Assembly: GCA_009667805.1 (NCBI GenBank)
Contig: CM019063.1
Location: forward strand, 350,262,942-350,326,941
Length of the DNA stretch: 64,000 nt
DNA from: Leptobrachium leishanense
Lineage: Eukaryota > Chordata > Amphibia > Anura > Megophryidae
Direction: 5' to 3'
A model generated the notes under the pieces. That model saw only the letters and a list, made by a program, of their open reading frames with translations. It made no database searches and had not been told where the DNA came from. Both the position numbers and the translations under genes were made by a program. Positions 9,092-20,387 of the stretch are shown in pieces. Numbering within the stretch: position 1 is the stretch's first letter; each line of letters starts with the position of its first letter.

Positions 9092-12000
9092 TCAGGGGAG
9101 TGATAGCTGCTGATCCAGGACTGATTCATTTTTAGAAATGTCAGCCGGTCTACAGAGTTGGTGGACAGATGCACTCTTTTTTTGTCTGACAAAACCTCCA
9201 GCGGTACTGAACGTCCTTTCAGAAAGCACGCTGGATGAAGGGCAACCTAGTAGCTCCATAGCATATTGGCTAAATTCTGGCCAGTGATCCAATCTCAACA
9301 CCCAGTAAGCCAGTGGAACATCTGCTGTAAAGGTATCCAGGTCTGCCCTTGCCCCTAGGTAGCCCTGCACCATATGGTGAAGACGCCGGCAATGGGTGCC
9401 TACATTTGACGTCCCTGGGCATTGTGGACTAAAAATATCGGAAAAGGCATCAGTCAAGCAGCCCCCTTCACCGCTCTTCCTCTGATCAACCGCAGCCTCA
9501 GAATCACCTGTGTCAGCACTTGGTAACCTACCAGTGCCTGGAAAGGTGTTACACATGTGTCGCTTTAGAGCGTCCTCAAATTGTTTCATCCTGTCCTCCC
9601 TCTGTGAGGGCAGGATGAGCTCTGCATCCTTGCCCTTGTATCATGAATCAAGATGGGTTGCCAACCAGTAATGATCCCTCTCCTTGATAGCACGAATCCT
9701 GGGGTCCTTTAGCAGGCTTTGCAGGATAAGGGAGCCCATGCAGCGTAGGTTGGAGGTGGCATTAGTTTCCGAGTCTTCCTGGTCGCTGAGGATAACCCTA
9801 TCGTGCACTACCTCCTCCCAGCCACGTACTAGTCTTTGGGTTTCTGGGGACACAAAACCCTCCCTTGAGGATTCCCCACCTTCAATGCCCCCACGACTTA
9901 AATATTCCTCCTCCTGCTCATCCTCCTCATACCTGATCTGAGGACCCGCAGGAATGCTGTCTGCATAAAGACTGGGGCCTTGAGAGCTAGGGAAGTCCTC
10001 CTCTTCCTCCCGCTGCTCTGCCTCTAGTGCCACATCTATAATTCCCCGCAGAGTGCGCTCCAGCAGGGACACTAAAGGAATTGTCACTGATGCATGATCC
10101 TCGTTGACTCCTCAAATGGTGACAGTACATTGCATGCATCCTTGATCATCAACCATTGCTGGGGGAGGGGACCAAGTTGACCTGAACCTGTCCTTGTGCC
10201 ATACTCGCACAGGTACTCATTGATGGCCCTCTGCTGCTTGTGCAGACGCTGCAGCATTGCCAATGTCGAGTTAAGCCAATTACTAATAGATAGTAATGAT
10301 GTGCAACTTGATTTGATAAACAATGTTTGAAGTTATAGCGCAGAAGAAGGCGGGGTTAACCTGAAAATTTGGGAACAAACAAGTACTGCTGAACAAACAG
10401 AAGTACCACAAATTCTTCCTAAAGTTAATTTGTCTTTAACTTTAGAAAGAATTTGTGGTACTTCTGTTTGTTCAGCAGTACTTGTTTATTGCCAATGTCG
10501 AGTTCCACCTGGTGGGCATGTCACAGATCAGATGGTTTGTGGGAAAGTGGAATTCTCTTTGAATATCTGCCAGGCGAACACTTGCCGGGAATGACCGTCT
10601 GAAGTGGCTGCAGACTTTTCTGGTCTGACTGAGAAGCTCTGCCAGCCCTGGGTACCTGGTTAGGAAACGCTGTACCACCAGATTTAGGATGTGTGCTAGG
10701 CATGGTACATGCGTCAACTTACCCAGGCGTAGGGCGGAGAGAAGGTTGCTGCCATTATCACAGATGACCATTCCCAGCTCAAGCTGGCATGGTGTTAACC
10801 ATCTCTGCGCCTGCCCCTGCAGAGCTGACAGAATTTCTGGCCCGGTGGGGCAACTGTCCCCTAAACAAACCAGCTCAAGCACAGTATCCTGCTTGCTGCA
10901 CCACGTGTCTAAAGTAATGCGCACCTTGCTGCTGACTGCCTTTCCCAATGACTCCATAACATTGTCTTCCACGTGCTGGAATGGCTTTCCGTGAAAAGAA
11001 CTGGCGTTTTGGAACCTGCCACTGTGGTACAGCACATTCAGCAAATTTACGGAAGGAAGCAGAGTCCACCAGCTGGAAAGGCAGCAGCTGTAATGCGAGT
11101 AATTTTGCCAAGCTGGTATTTAGATGCTGTGCAAGGGGATGGTTGGGACTATATTTTTCTTACGCTGCAGCAGCTGGGGCAACGAAATCTGACTGCGTAA
11201 ATCTTCAGCTGATGGGATGCTGTCACATTCTGAGGAAGGACCTGGTACACCCATTACTGTAGCATCATCCCTGTCAGTGGAGGTTGTAGACCATGACATG
11301 GCAGGACATATAGTGGGGGTAGAGACAGATGAGGAGGAGGAAGACCTATGCAAAGTGTTGTGCCAACAGGATGCGTGGCAGGTGGTCATATGTCGCATCA
11401 AGCATGTGGTACCCAAGCGCCTGATGTTTTTCCCACGCTTGATCCTCTTCAGACATAGCTTACAAATAGCAACTGTGCAGTCTGCTGCACATGTGAAGAA
11501 GAACTCCCAGACAGAGTTCCTGGACGTGTGCTTTGAGACAACAGCGCTCTGCACCTGAGCAGCTGTGACTTCTGATGCCTTGGACTGGCTACGGTTGCTC
11601 ATAGAGGACGTTGTGCCTCGTTTTTGTTGTGCCTCCTCCTCCTCACTTGACTCCTCTGTTCGATCAGGCACCCAGGTGGAGTCTGATCTCATCATCATCA
11701 TCACCCGCTATCTCCTCGTCACTGGAGCCAAAGCTGGCAGTATGCTGCAGCTGCTGAGGAACATGAGTGCCAGTTCTTTGTGTGTCACTGGCACCCCCTC
11801 CCTCTAGGCTGATTTCACTCCCTTCCTCAACCTCAGAGTCAACATCAGAGCACTGGAGTTTCTGCACATCCTCAAGCAGCATGTCACTGTCATTGTAGTC
11901 AAACAATTCAGCTGACTCCTCCGTGTATGATGGTGAGGCTACAGCAGGAGTAGCTGTGGACATGGAGGCTGCATTAGATGCTTTGGCAGCTGAGGTGGAC

Positions 12001-12158
12001 TGTAAACCACTACAAGCCTGGCTGGCAGAGGACTGGGAGGATGAGTATGACCTGGTTAGCCAATCCACCAAATCCCCTGTATGTTGCTGCTGCATAAGAC
12101 GACCAGTACCAGTTAGAAAGGACAAGTGTGCCCTGCAGAGGATGCACCACGTCCACAA
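9092..12158 (-). pseudogene. hAT transposase (ZBED-like), multiply frameshifted
   Basis: Read right to left it holds an acidic N-terminal stretch (12158-11664), a BED zinc finger (about 11368-11515, with WEFF, CKLC and HMTTCH), and the catalytic core (10472-11044, with DNGSN, HVPCLAHILNLVVQRFL and a conserved W). Next come the acidic middle (10084-10323 and 9641-10087) and the hAT C-terminal dimerisation domain (9092-9589, with SSSVLSERTFSTAGG). The pieces lie in different frames and are separated by stops, and an insertion at 10273-10487 breaks the core, so it is inactive. The family role is binding of the terminal repeats and transposition with an 8-bp TSD. Confidence 0.88.
10273..10487. 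mobile_element. 215-bp hairpin insertion with 17-bp TSD
   Basis: The direct repeat attgccaatgtcgagtt occurs at 10256-10272 and 10488-10504. The right half of the insert is a near-perfect palindrome (arms about 50 bp, starting acaagtactgctgaacaaac). A 17-bp duplication fits target-primed retrotransposition better than a DNA transposon, yet there is no poly(A) or LINE tail. The family is not recognised. Confidence 0.8.
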
Positions 12159-12249
12159 CGACCAGGGGCACAGCCTTCTGACACAGAGGCTGCTTGTCCT
12201 CTTATCTGTGTCTGGGAGCGTCTGCCTGTCCCTTTTGGTCTTTCTGACA

Positions 12250-12680
12250 TGGTGAGTGATATATAGATTAAAGATATACAGAACTCTGATTCAACTCTGG
12301 TATATAGATTGGAGATATGCAGAACTCTGATTCAACTCTGGTATATAGATTGGAGATATGCAGAACTCTATGTCAGCAATTTCACTGATATTTTCCCTGC
12401 AAGGCTGCCAATGTCCTCTACACTCTCTCTGATTCACTTCCTCTCCTGCAGGCTGCAACACCCTGATAGTTGGCAACAAGACCCAGATTCAAGTCTGAAT
12501 AGATAAAGATGAACTCTGATTCAACTGTGGTATTCCATGGTATCTAGAATTAGATTAAAGATATACAGATTTTCCAGAACTCTGCTATAACAGTGATACA
12601 CCCTGATAGCTGGCAACAAGACCCAGATTCAACTCTGAATAGATAAAGATGAACTCTGATTCAACTGTGGTATAATATTT
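12250..12680. repeat. Internal direct repeats of the hAT
   Basis: A unit of about 48 bp containing gcagaactctgattcaactc is repeated three times at 12258-12370. A longer block starting aagacccagattcaa recurs at about 12479 and 12616. Confidence 0.8.
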
Positions 12681-13073
12681 CACAGCCAGGCTGCCAGTTT
12701 CCCTGCTATTTGCCACTGCCAGCTTGTCCCTGCAAATCCAACAATCTCCTCTCTGATTCACTCCTGCAACACACACGCTAGGGCTGCAGGGAAGCCTTCT
12801 ATAGTGTGCTGTGGGACTTAGCTCTGTGAGTCCATGATTGGGAAAAATGTGCCCAATCAGGACTCTGAGCCCTGACTGGCATAGTCTTGCACCTGACCTG
12901 TGGTCAGGTGCAAGGCTGTAGCCAATTACAAGCTTCAGGCCAGGGCACAGTGCATTGTGGTCCATTGTGGGCGAACACGCAGAAATGTTTGCCGTTCGGC
13001 GAATGGTCAAACAGCCAATGTTCGATGCAAACTCATGTTCGCATCGAACCGGCAGCCCATCCCTAGTGGTCAG

Positions 13074-13704
13074 TCAGGAACTCCACATACTTTGCAGAGG
13101 TCATCTTTACACCTTCGGGGACCCTAAAGGGGCCGACAAGCTCTCTTCCCATGATTCCGGCCCAAAACATGACTCCACCACCACCTTGCTCGCGTCACAG
13201 CCTTGTTGGAACAGGGTGGCCATCCACCAACCATCCACTACTCCATCCATCTGGACCATCCAGGGTTGCACAGAACTCATCAGTGAACAGGACTGTTTGA
13301 AAGTTAGTCTTCATGTATTTTTCTGCCCAATGCAGCCGTTTCTGCTTGTGAGCATTGGTTAGTGGTGGCCGTAATGGAAGGTTTATGCACAGTTGCAAGA
13401 CTCTGGAGGACTCTACACCTTGATATCCATGGGACTCCAGAGGCACCAGCAGCTTCAAATATCTGTTTGCTGCTTTGTAATGGTATTTTAGGAGCTGCTC
13501 TCTTAATCCAATGCATGGATCTGGCAGAAATCTTTCTCAATGTGCCTATATGTGCACGAATCCGTCTGTGCTCTGAATCAGCCACAAATCTCTTAATCGT
13601 GGATGATTACGTTTTCGTGAAATATCTAATGTTTTCATACATCGGCCGAGGCATTGAACTATTTCACTCTTTTCGGCGGCAGAGAGATCCTTTTTCTTCC
13701 CCAT
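13074..13704 (-). pseudogene. Tc1-like transposase, N-terminal and first catalytic part
   Basis: The start is the ATG at about 13704 giving MGKKKDLSAAEKSEIV, a helix-turn-helix DNA-binding start typical of this family. The first catalytic Asp lies in VLFTDE (about 13285). The frame changes several times (blocks near 13546-13704, 13304-13585 and 13195-13458), so it is broken even before the hAT insertion at 13066. The remaining catalytic residues are at 8120-8389. Confidence 0.8.
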
Positions 13705-13931
13705 ATTGCTTGAAAATGGTGCTCTGCTTAATAATGTGGAATATCCTCCTTTAGTAGTTTTTCCTTTAATTGGGCTCAACTGGCAATCTAATTATCATGG
13801 TTGTCCGAGATTGTTTTCAGTGATCAAAAGAGCCCTGAGACACAATCCCATCCATGAGTTAAACTCAAAAACAAAATATTTAATCTCTGTGACACTGAAA
13901 TAGAATTTGCATAATAATTTGGAACACGGTA

Positions 13932-14136
13932 TATATCTGTGTGTGGTATCAGTGTGTGTGCAGTCCTGTGCAGCGGGTAAATGGGGTGTCTGGCCATAGA
14001 TTTCATTGTTAATATAAATTGGACAGGCTTTCAGCAAAATCCTAAATTATTTATTGCAAAACAGTCGCAGGATATTAAATAAAAGTGTTGGTACTCGGTA
14101 TATGTCTTAAAAAAAATTGGTATTGGTGCATCCCTA
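13932..14136. mobile_element. hAT 3'-end fragment
   Basis: The stretch ends ggtattggtgcatcccta and carries ggtactcggtat, as in the right end of the hAT at 6747-8015. No left end is seen. It is a truncated family member beside the Tc1-like element. Confidence 0.55.
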
Positions 14137-14871
14137 GAAAGCACTATGGCCTCTATCTATTTTGCAGATATTGATTATTTTGTTCACCATTGTCTATTGA
14201 AAATAGTTCCTTTTTCGCCCTTAAATAATTAGGCAGGGCATGCAGACATCCTCTGCCCAATTATTTTTTTCTTGGTGATTTTACTCACTTTTTTTCTCCT
14301 GTGCAGCACGCACACTTAGCAACTGCACACTGCTATGGGATTTGAACTCTTTATGTGTGTGCGCAAAGTTCTGTAACGCTTTCTTAGAATAATGAATAGG
14401 AGCCGCATGTGCAGGTCCAATCGAGCAGGCGGACAGTCTCAGATGGTAATGTCGGCACGCTCTCTGCTAATGTCACTACTGACCTGGTGATCAGCAACTG
14501 TTTACATTCAAAAATCCCAGTTCTGGTGATGCTGGGTGGGGTGGAGGAAACTCTTCTGCTTTGTCCAGTGATTCTGCCAAATCGCGTGATTCATTTGCTT
14601 CCGAACTCAACATTTTTGTTATAGATTGTAAATGAATGAAAATAAATTGAGGGTATCCGGAAACCTACCTGCTGTTATGTTGCGCACAACCCATCACAGC
14701 ACATACTGGAAGCACAGCTAGGTGGCACAGCCACAAAACAAAATGGCTTACTCTTTGGGACAGAGTATTAATAGCAGCAAAATGGGGTGACATGCCGCAT
14801 AACACATGAGCCAATGACAGCAATCCAGAGCTTTTTGAGCAGTGTCCCTTTCAAGAATTTTGTTTCCGGAC
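14137..14871. other. Unassigned intronic DNA
   Basis: I see no gene or repeat signature in this stretch. Confidence 0.4.
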
Positions 14872-15482
14872 ATGCCTCTTTACCTGGACAAGAGAAGAAG
14901 AACAGCGCTAGTATAGTGCCCCACTAATGCGGGAGGTAAAAAAGTACACCACAGGTAGGGCAAGTGCACCCCAGAATAATTGTGGATACAATATAATGCA
15001 GTAATGACCTGGAAAAACCTTTAGTCCAGTGGACGCAGATGATGATCAATGTGCATAAAAACTAAAAAAAACAAAGAAAAAACACATATGGTGCAGTATG
15101 TCTATGCACAGATGTGAATAGGATACGTGAAATGGTGGGACTCGCATGTACTGGAGCCTGTACAATAAAGGCTCACTATGATCGCAGTGGGTCTCTTCAG
15201 GGATGACCCCGTCCCGTCTTCACACAGTTCCAGAAATTATTCACATGGGCCGTACATGAAACGAAGCAGACATAGACCATAGTACAGCATTGCAGACTAC
15301 AAGATAATACAGGCCAGGTGGTCACAACACTTACGTGGTGAAGAGCCTGTGTGGATTCACTGGCTCTGTACAGGCACCTGGGTGTAGAAAGGGATACACC
15401 AAACCCTCTTCGTTATATGGAAGTAAAAAATAGCCTCACCATCAAAGGTTAAGAAACGATTTAATAAAAGAATAAAATAAAA

Positions 15483-15535
15483 GAATACATCCAAAACGCG
15501 TTTCGCCGCTAACGCAGCTTCATCAGTTGGTATCC
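15483..15535 (-). ncRNA. PLE hammerhead ribozyme motif, left arm
   Basis: On the minus strand: CTGATGA, then stem II gctgc/gcggc with loop gtta, then GAAA, then the self-complementary acgcgt, then a TT cleavage dinucleotide. Stem I is ggata-ccaa pairing ttgg-(atg)-tattc. This is type I topology with the very short palindromic stem III known for PLE hammerheads. It is identical to the right-arm copy. Confidence 0.78.
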
Positions 15536-16234
15536 AAAAAAAGAATAAAGTTTACACAGGTCTAACAGGCAAGCTTTTATAATAACAATCATAATGTTTA
15601 CAAATTTGCAGGTGTGTTGGCAGGGCGCCCCTTCCGGTCCTCTCTGCGTTCCAACCTGGTTCAAAACACTTCCGGGGTTCCCTTCCGGAAGTGAGAGAGC
15701 GCGATTCCCTATACAGGGGCGGACGCATGCGCCGTAGTGCCCGATCACCGGTCTTTCTCCTCTCGCACACAGGATACTTAACGCAGACGCCACCTTTGTG
15801 GAGGAAGTCTTTAGTCTTCAAGTTAGATCGACAGGACTATACATCTACTCCGCAAGTCAAATCCTTGTGACAGACGTACACTCCATAAAGGCATACATGT
15901 CTCCATGAGGTACAAGTTCCATATGTGGAGAAGAGAACATGTAAAAAACGGCATAAAAAAACCGCATAAAAAACAGATGATGATAAATGAATAAATAATA
16001 CAAAACGAAAAAGAAAAGAGAGGGGAAAAAAAAGGATACACATATACCATAAAAAAACATATTGCATGAGGTAGTTACAGAAGAAAATAATATGGATATA
16101 CCAATATATTAATACCACATGGGGCAAAAATAGACCTTGCTCCATCAGACACCAAAAATTTGGCTAATGGAGATCACAGCCAGGGCAAAGGGTAAAAAGA
16201 AAAACAATAATAAAAAAACTGAAAGAATTATAAC

Positions 16235-16790
16235 TCATAAAAAGTGACGAATTTCAAAGTCACTGTTCAGGCCAGCAGGAATCAGGGTACCACATTCGAA
16301 AATGAACCTCCTTTCTTCCTTAGCCAAAATAAGGTCCAAATCACCCCCCCTCCAACTCCTCTTAACTTTCTTAAGAATGCAGAACTCTAATCCCGCTGGA
16401 TCACATGCATGTATTTCCTTAAAATACAAGGATAAACTATGTAGCTCATGCCCTTTTCTTATGTTACGGAGAAGCTCCCCTATTCTGACAGACAGGGATC
16501 TAGACGTTCTACCAATATAATTGAGTCCACATGGACATGTGAGACAATATATAACATATTTGGAAGCACAATTAAGTATGCCCTTAATACGTATGATCTT
16601 ACCACCTATAGTCATATCATGAAATCTTTTGATTTTACAGAAGTTCTTACAACCTAAGCATTTCCCGCACTTATAGAATCCATCCCGGACCTCCAGAATA
16701 CGAGCGCCATTATCCCTTCTACTGACATAGGCACTATTAACTACAATGTCCTTGATGTTTTTGGCCCCCCTACAAATAAAGCAAGGTTTA
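16235..16790 (-). pseudogene. PLE GIY-YIG endonuclease, left copy
   Basis: This is the C-terminal end of a Penelope-like polyprotein. A Cys-rich linker (CFICRG, then CGKCLGC) precedes a GIY-YIG nuclease with VIYCLTCPCGLNYIG, the arginine of RTSRSLSVR and the catalytic Glu region KEERRFIFECGTL. In the family this nuclease nicks target DNA for the upstream reverse transcriptase, which this truncated copy lacks. The frame is open from 16993, but everything before about 16790 is antisense of the opposite copy and not real protein. The stop at 16235 looks like the natural terminus, because both copies end alike. Confidence 0.85.
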
Positions 16791-17060
16791 TCTAGATCCC
16801 TGTCTGTCAGAATAGGGGAGCATCTCCGTAACATAAGAAAAGGGCATGAGCTACATAGTTTATCCTTGCATCTTAAGGAAATACATGCATGTGATCCAGC
16901 GGGATTAGAGTTCTGCATTCTTAAGAAAGTTAAGAGGAGTTGGAGGGGGGGTGATTTGGACCTTATTTTGGCTAAGGAAGAAATGAGGTTCATTTTCGAA
17001 TGCGGTACCCTGATTCCTGCTGGCCTGAACAGTGACTTTGAAATTCGTCACTTTTTATGA
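16791..17060 (+). pseudogene. PLE GIY-YIG endonuclease, right copy (shorter)
   Basis: This is the same protein end as the left copy with few differences, but it starts later, at SLSVRIGEHLRNI, and so lacks the GIY and YIG residues and the Cys-rich linker. The catalytic Glu region is kept (KEEMRFIFECGTL). It ends at the same stop. It is non-functional alone. Confidence 0.83.
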
Positions 17061-17756
17061 GTTATAATTCTTTCAGTTTTTTTATTATTGTTTTTCTTTT
17101 TACCCTTTGCCCTGGCTGTGATCTCCATTAGCCAAATTTTTGGTGTCTGATGGAGCTAGGTCTATTTTTGCCCCATGTGGTATTAATATATTGGTATATC
17201 CATATTATTTTCTTCTGTAACTACCTCATGCAATATGGTTTTTTATGGTATATGTGTATCCTTTTTTTTTTCCTCTCTTTTCTTTTTCGTTTTGTATTAT
17301 TTATTCATTTATCATCTGTTTTTTATGCTGTTTTTTTATGCCGTTTTTTACATGTTCTCTTCTCCACATATGGAACTTGTACCTCATGGAGACATGTATG
17401 CCTTTATGGAGTGTACGTCTGTCACAAGGATTTGACTTGCGGAGTAGATGTATAGTCCTGTCGATCTAACTTGAAGACTAAAGACTTCCTCCACAAAGGT
17501 GGCGTCTGCGTTAAGTATCCTGTGTGCGAGAGGAGAAAGACCGGTGATCGGGCACTACGGCGCATGCGCCCGCCCCTGTATAGGGAATCGCGCTATCTCA
17601 CTTCCGGAAGGGAACCCCGGAAGTGTTTTGAACCAGGTTGGAACGCAGAGAGGACCGGAAGGGGCGCCCTGCCAACACACCTGCAAATTTGTGAACATTA
17701 TGATTGTTATTATAAAAGCTTGCCTGTTAGACCTGTGTAAACTTTATTCTTTTTTT

Positions 17757-17810
17757 GGATACCAACTGATGAAGCTGCGTTAGCGGCGAAACGCGTTTTG
17801 GATGTATTCT
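17757..17810 (+). ncRNA. PLE hammerhead ribozyme motif, right arm
   Basis: CTGATGA is at 17766-17772, stem II at 17774-17787, GAAA at 17788-17791, the palindromic stem III and TT cleavage site at 17791-17797, and the stem I 3' strand follows. It lies on the MLLT1 sense strand, so it would be present in the pre-mRNA. Its complement lies in the same transcript at 15483-15535 and could pair with it. Confidence 0.78.
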
Positions 17811-18545
17811 TTAATTTTATTCTTTTATTAAATCGTTTCTTAACCTTTGATGGTGAGGCTATTTTTTACTTCCATATAACGAAGAGGGTTTGGTGTATCC
17901 CTTTCTACACCCAGGCGCCTGTACAAAGCCAGTGAATCCACACAGGCTCTTCACCACGTAAGTGATGTGACCACCTGGCCTGTATTATCTTGTAGTCTGC
18001 AATGCTGTACTATGGTCTATGTCTGCTTCGTTTCATGTACGGCCCATGTGAATAATTTCTGGAACTGTGTGAAGACGGGACGGGGTCATCCCTGAAGAGA
18101 CCCACTGCGATCATAGTGAGCCTTTATTGTACAGGCTCCAGTACATGTGAGTCCCACCATTTCACGTATCCTATTCACATCTGTGCATAGACATACTGCA
18201 CCATATGTGTTTTTTCTTTGTTTTTTTAGTTTTTATGCATATTGATCATCATCTGCGTCCACTGGACTAAAGGTTTTTCCAGGTCCTTACTGCATTATAT
18301 TGTATCCACAATTATTCTGGGGTGCACTTGCCCTACCTGTGGTGTACTTTTTTACCTCCCGCATTAGTGGGGCACTATACTAGCGCTGTTCTTCTTCTCT
18401 TGTCCACGTGTACCTTTTGGTTTTTTTGGGAAAGACCCTTTGAGAACTTAGCTGCTGTTTTGCTCCATCATTGTGTCATTTCTCCCCCTCCACCTTCTGC
18501 CACCCCAGCGCCCCCTCTTTTTTGTTTATAATGCCTCTTTACCTG

Positions 18546-19335
18546 CCTCTACTCCAACTCAGGTGCTGCCTCTGTGATGAGTAGGCATTGCTCCTGGCTT
18601 ATGATGCAGCACACCACTATCAGCCTAGAATTTATGTGAATTCCCACCTACATTAGAACATTGCCGGATCCAAGCCTCAATCTCAGGTGCCCCATAATAA
18701 TGACCTCATCCTCAAGGCTGTATAAACTCAAAGAATCGTCTGTACCTTGCCTTGCCTTGGTCTTTTACCGTCATTGCATTTTTTGTTTTTCATTGTTCTA
18801 TTTTGTGCACTGACCTTGGCTTGTTCCTGACTGTCCATTGTTTTAAAATCCTTGACCACTGGCTTGCTTGTTTTGTATCAGCTATGACCATGGCTTGTTC
18901 TTTGTGGCCATCTACAAGGACCAGTTAGATTAGGGATTGATTTCTCTATCCACTGGTGGACTGGGTGATGGGCTAATCCATGCAGGGCGTATTAAGAGCT
19001 CTCTGTGCTTGGAGCTGAAGATTTTGTTTGGCTTTTTTTGGAATTTAGTGAAATGAAAACATATTTTAGGTTATTTAGTAGTGCAGATACAGGTATATCT
19101 AACCAGGCAGATACTGTGTGAGTCACTTTCCATTCAGATTTCAATCATTTACAGCGTGTAAAATATTTTTTTCACATTTTATCATCCAAACCTTTGTGGT
19201 TACATATTCTAAAGAGCATTCTTGTTAAAAAAAAAAAAGTGAAATGGGAACCTGTTACTGCATTTTTCTGAGAAAATACACAATTTTACCCAAAACAGAG
19301 TTTTGGTGGATGGTGTTTTATGAATAATATGACTA
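18546..19335. other. Unassigned intronic DNA
   Basis: No coding, repeat or RNA signal that I can support is seen here. Confidence 0.4.
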
Positions 19336-20130
19336 TAGGGGTTATTCAGAGAGAGCCGATCTGGCCCCGAAATTGCACTGAACAGGGAATTTTCCCGTAC
19401 GGTGCACTTCCGTAGCCATTCGGCTATTCAGAAAGCCGGCAGTTTGCAAAATTTTGGCAATTTGCCAGCAAATACGGCGCCTGTTCAAAGGCAGTAAAAT
19501 CCCCACAGAGAAGCAATGGTTTATCTATTCACAGCGCGCCGAACAGCAGTGCAAAGTTGTCTAAATGCCTTGATGTTCTGGGGTTTGATTCAGCATGTTT
19601 AATCAGGCGAATCCCATAGGGTTCAATGTTAAAAATATTCCCGTTTTTATCCAATATCTAATAAACCGTTTATCATTTTAATCTGCAGCAAAAAGTCTCA
19701 TTTATTTATTCTTTCGTATTTTTTAAGATTTTCTTTTGTTAAAAAAAATTCTGTCTTTTTTTTTAAATAGCTTTTTTTTTGTGACATACCTCTTTATTAT
19801 TATTATTCATACGACCTTATATGTTAATTCCATACATTTTTGTCCAGCATTTCAATTTGACACTTTCAATCCTTTTTTTTTTTTTCTTTTTGCCCGTCTG
19901 GCGGCTGGTCGGCACTGTACTCGGCTGCTCGTCGGCTGCGTTTGGCGGCTGTCTGGCGGGTTTGCAGTGGCTGTCCAGCAGGTTGGCGGTGGTGGGTGAT
20001 GGGTTCGCGCTAGCTTTCGGCGGGCGATTCGCGGCATTTAGGGGACCCTGTGGTGAATGCTAAATTCACAGCAGGGTCAGCGTATCGGACTTGCCGAAGT
20101 TAGAGAGCACCGAAATGTCGGTGACCTTTC
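19336..20130 (+). repeat. Interspersed repeat, GGGGTTATTCA family, copy 2
   Basis: It begins aggggttattcagaga and follows copy 1 through cagcagtgcaaagttg and the AT-rich middle to gagagcaccgaaatgtc. It is the most complete copy at its 5' end. The T-rich and GC-rich middle has no coding signal. Confidence 0.65.
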
Positions 20131-20174
20131 CAGTCTTTTTGACCCCTGTATCTCTGGTAGTATATGTGCTAGAG

Positions 20175-20356
20175 CAGTGTTTCCCAAACCTGTCCTCAGG
20201 ACCCGCTAACCGGCAAGGTTTGCCATATATCTGTAGCACAGCCCAGTTACTATAATTTGCTGCTCAGTGACAGAAGTCTGCAGTCTGCATTTACCCAGGG
20301 TGATCTGTAAAATCTGGCATGTTAGAAGGTCCTGAGGACAGGTTTGGGAAACCTTG
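20175..20356. mobile_element. hAT MITE, copy 2, 8-bp TSD tgctagag
   Basis: The 182-bp element has ends cagtgtttcccaaacctgtc and gacaggtttgggaaaccttg, flanked by tgctagag at 20167-20174 and 20357-20364. Confidence 0.92.
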
Positions 20357-20387
20357 TGCTAGAGGGTAATATGAGGTATCATTTCAT

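Larger units (their letters stand above)
8398..13065 (-). mobile_element. Autonomous-type hAT (BED finger), 8-bp TSD gtggtcag
   Basis: The ends tagggatgggtcgaac and agcccatcccta are flanked by gtggtcag at 8390-8397 and 13066-13073. The 4.67-kb body encodes a decayed hAT transposase on the minus strand (about 9092-12158). It was later hit by a 215-bp insertion (10273-10487). The right-hand non-coding part (12250-12680) holds internal direct repeats. It landed in the transposase frame of the Tc1-like element. Confidence 0.92.
6415..13929 (-). mobile_element. Tc1/mariner-type element, split by two hATs
   Basis: The outer ends cc(c/g)tgttccaaattattatg are inverted repeats flanked by TA on both sides. 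A second, subterminal copy of the end motif lies near 6588. Without the two nested hATs (6747-8015 and 8398-13065) and one copy of each duplication, the element is about 1.56 kb, normal for Tc1-like elements. Its transposase is on the minus strand in two blocks (13074-13704 and 8120-8389), separated by the second hAT. The element must be older than both insertions. Confidence 0.88.
14887..18530. mobile_element. Inverted dimer of a Penelope-like element
   Basis: Two 5'-truncated PLE copies lie head to head. The left copy (minus, 14887-16790) and right copy (plus, 16791-18530) share arms of about 1.6 kb, separated by a 286-bp loop (16505-16790) present only in the left copy. The perfect 15-bp duplication atgcctctttacctg flanks the whole (14872-14886 and 18531-18545), so it is one integration. 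Each arm encodes the GIY-YIG endonuclease end and carries a hammerhead-like motif. The right copy extends about 120 bp further at its 3' end than the left. Confidence 0.9.

Noticed and set aside
16235..16993. A 252-codon GIY-YIG protein on the minus strand
   Set aside because: Its first third is the antisense of the inverted right-hand copy, so only the part from about 16790 is real.
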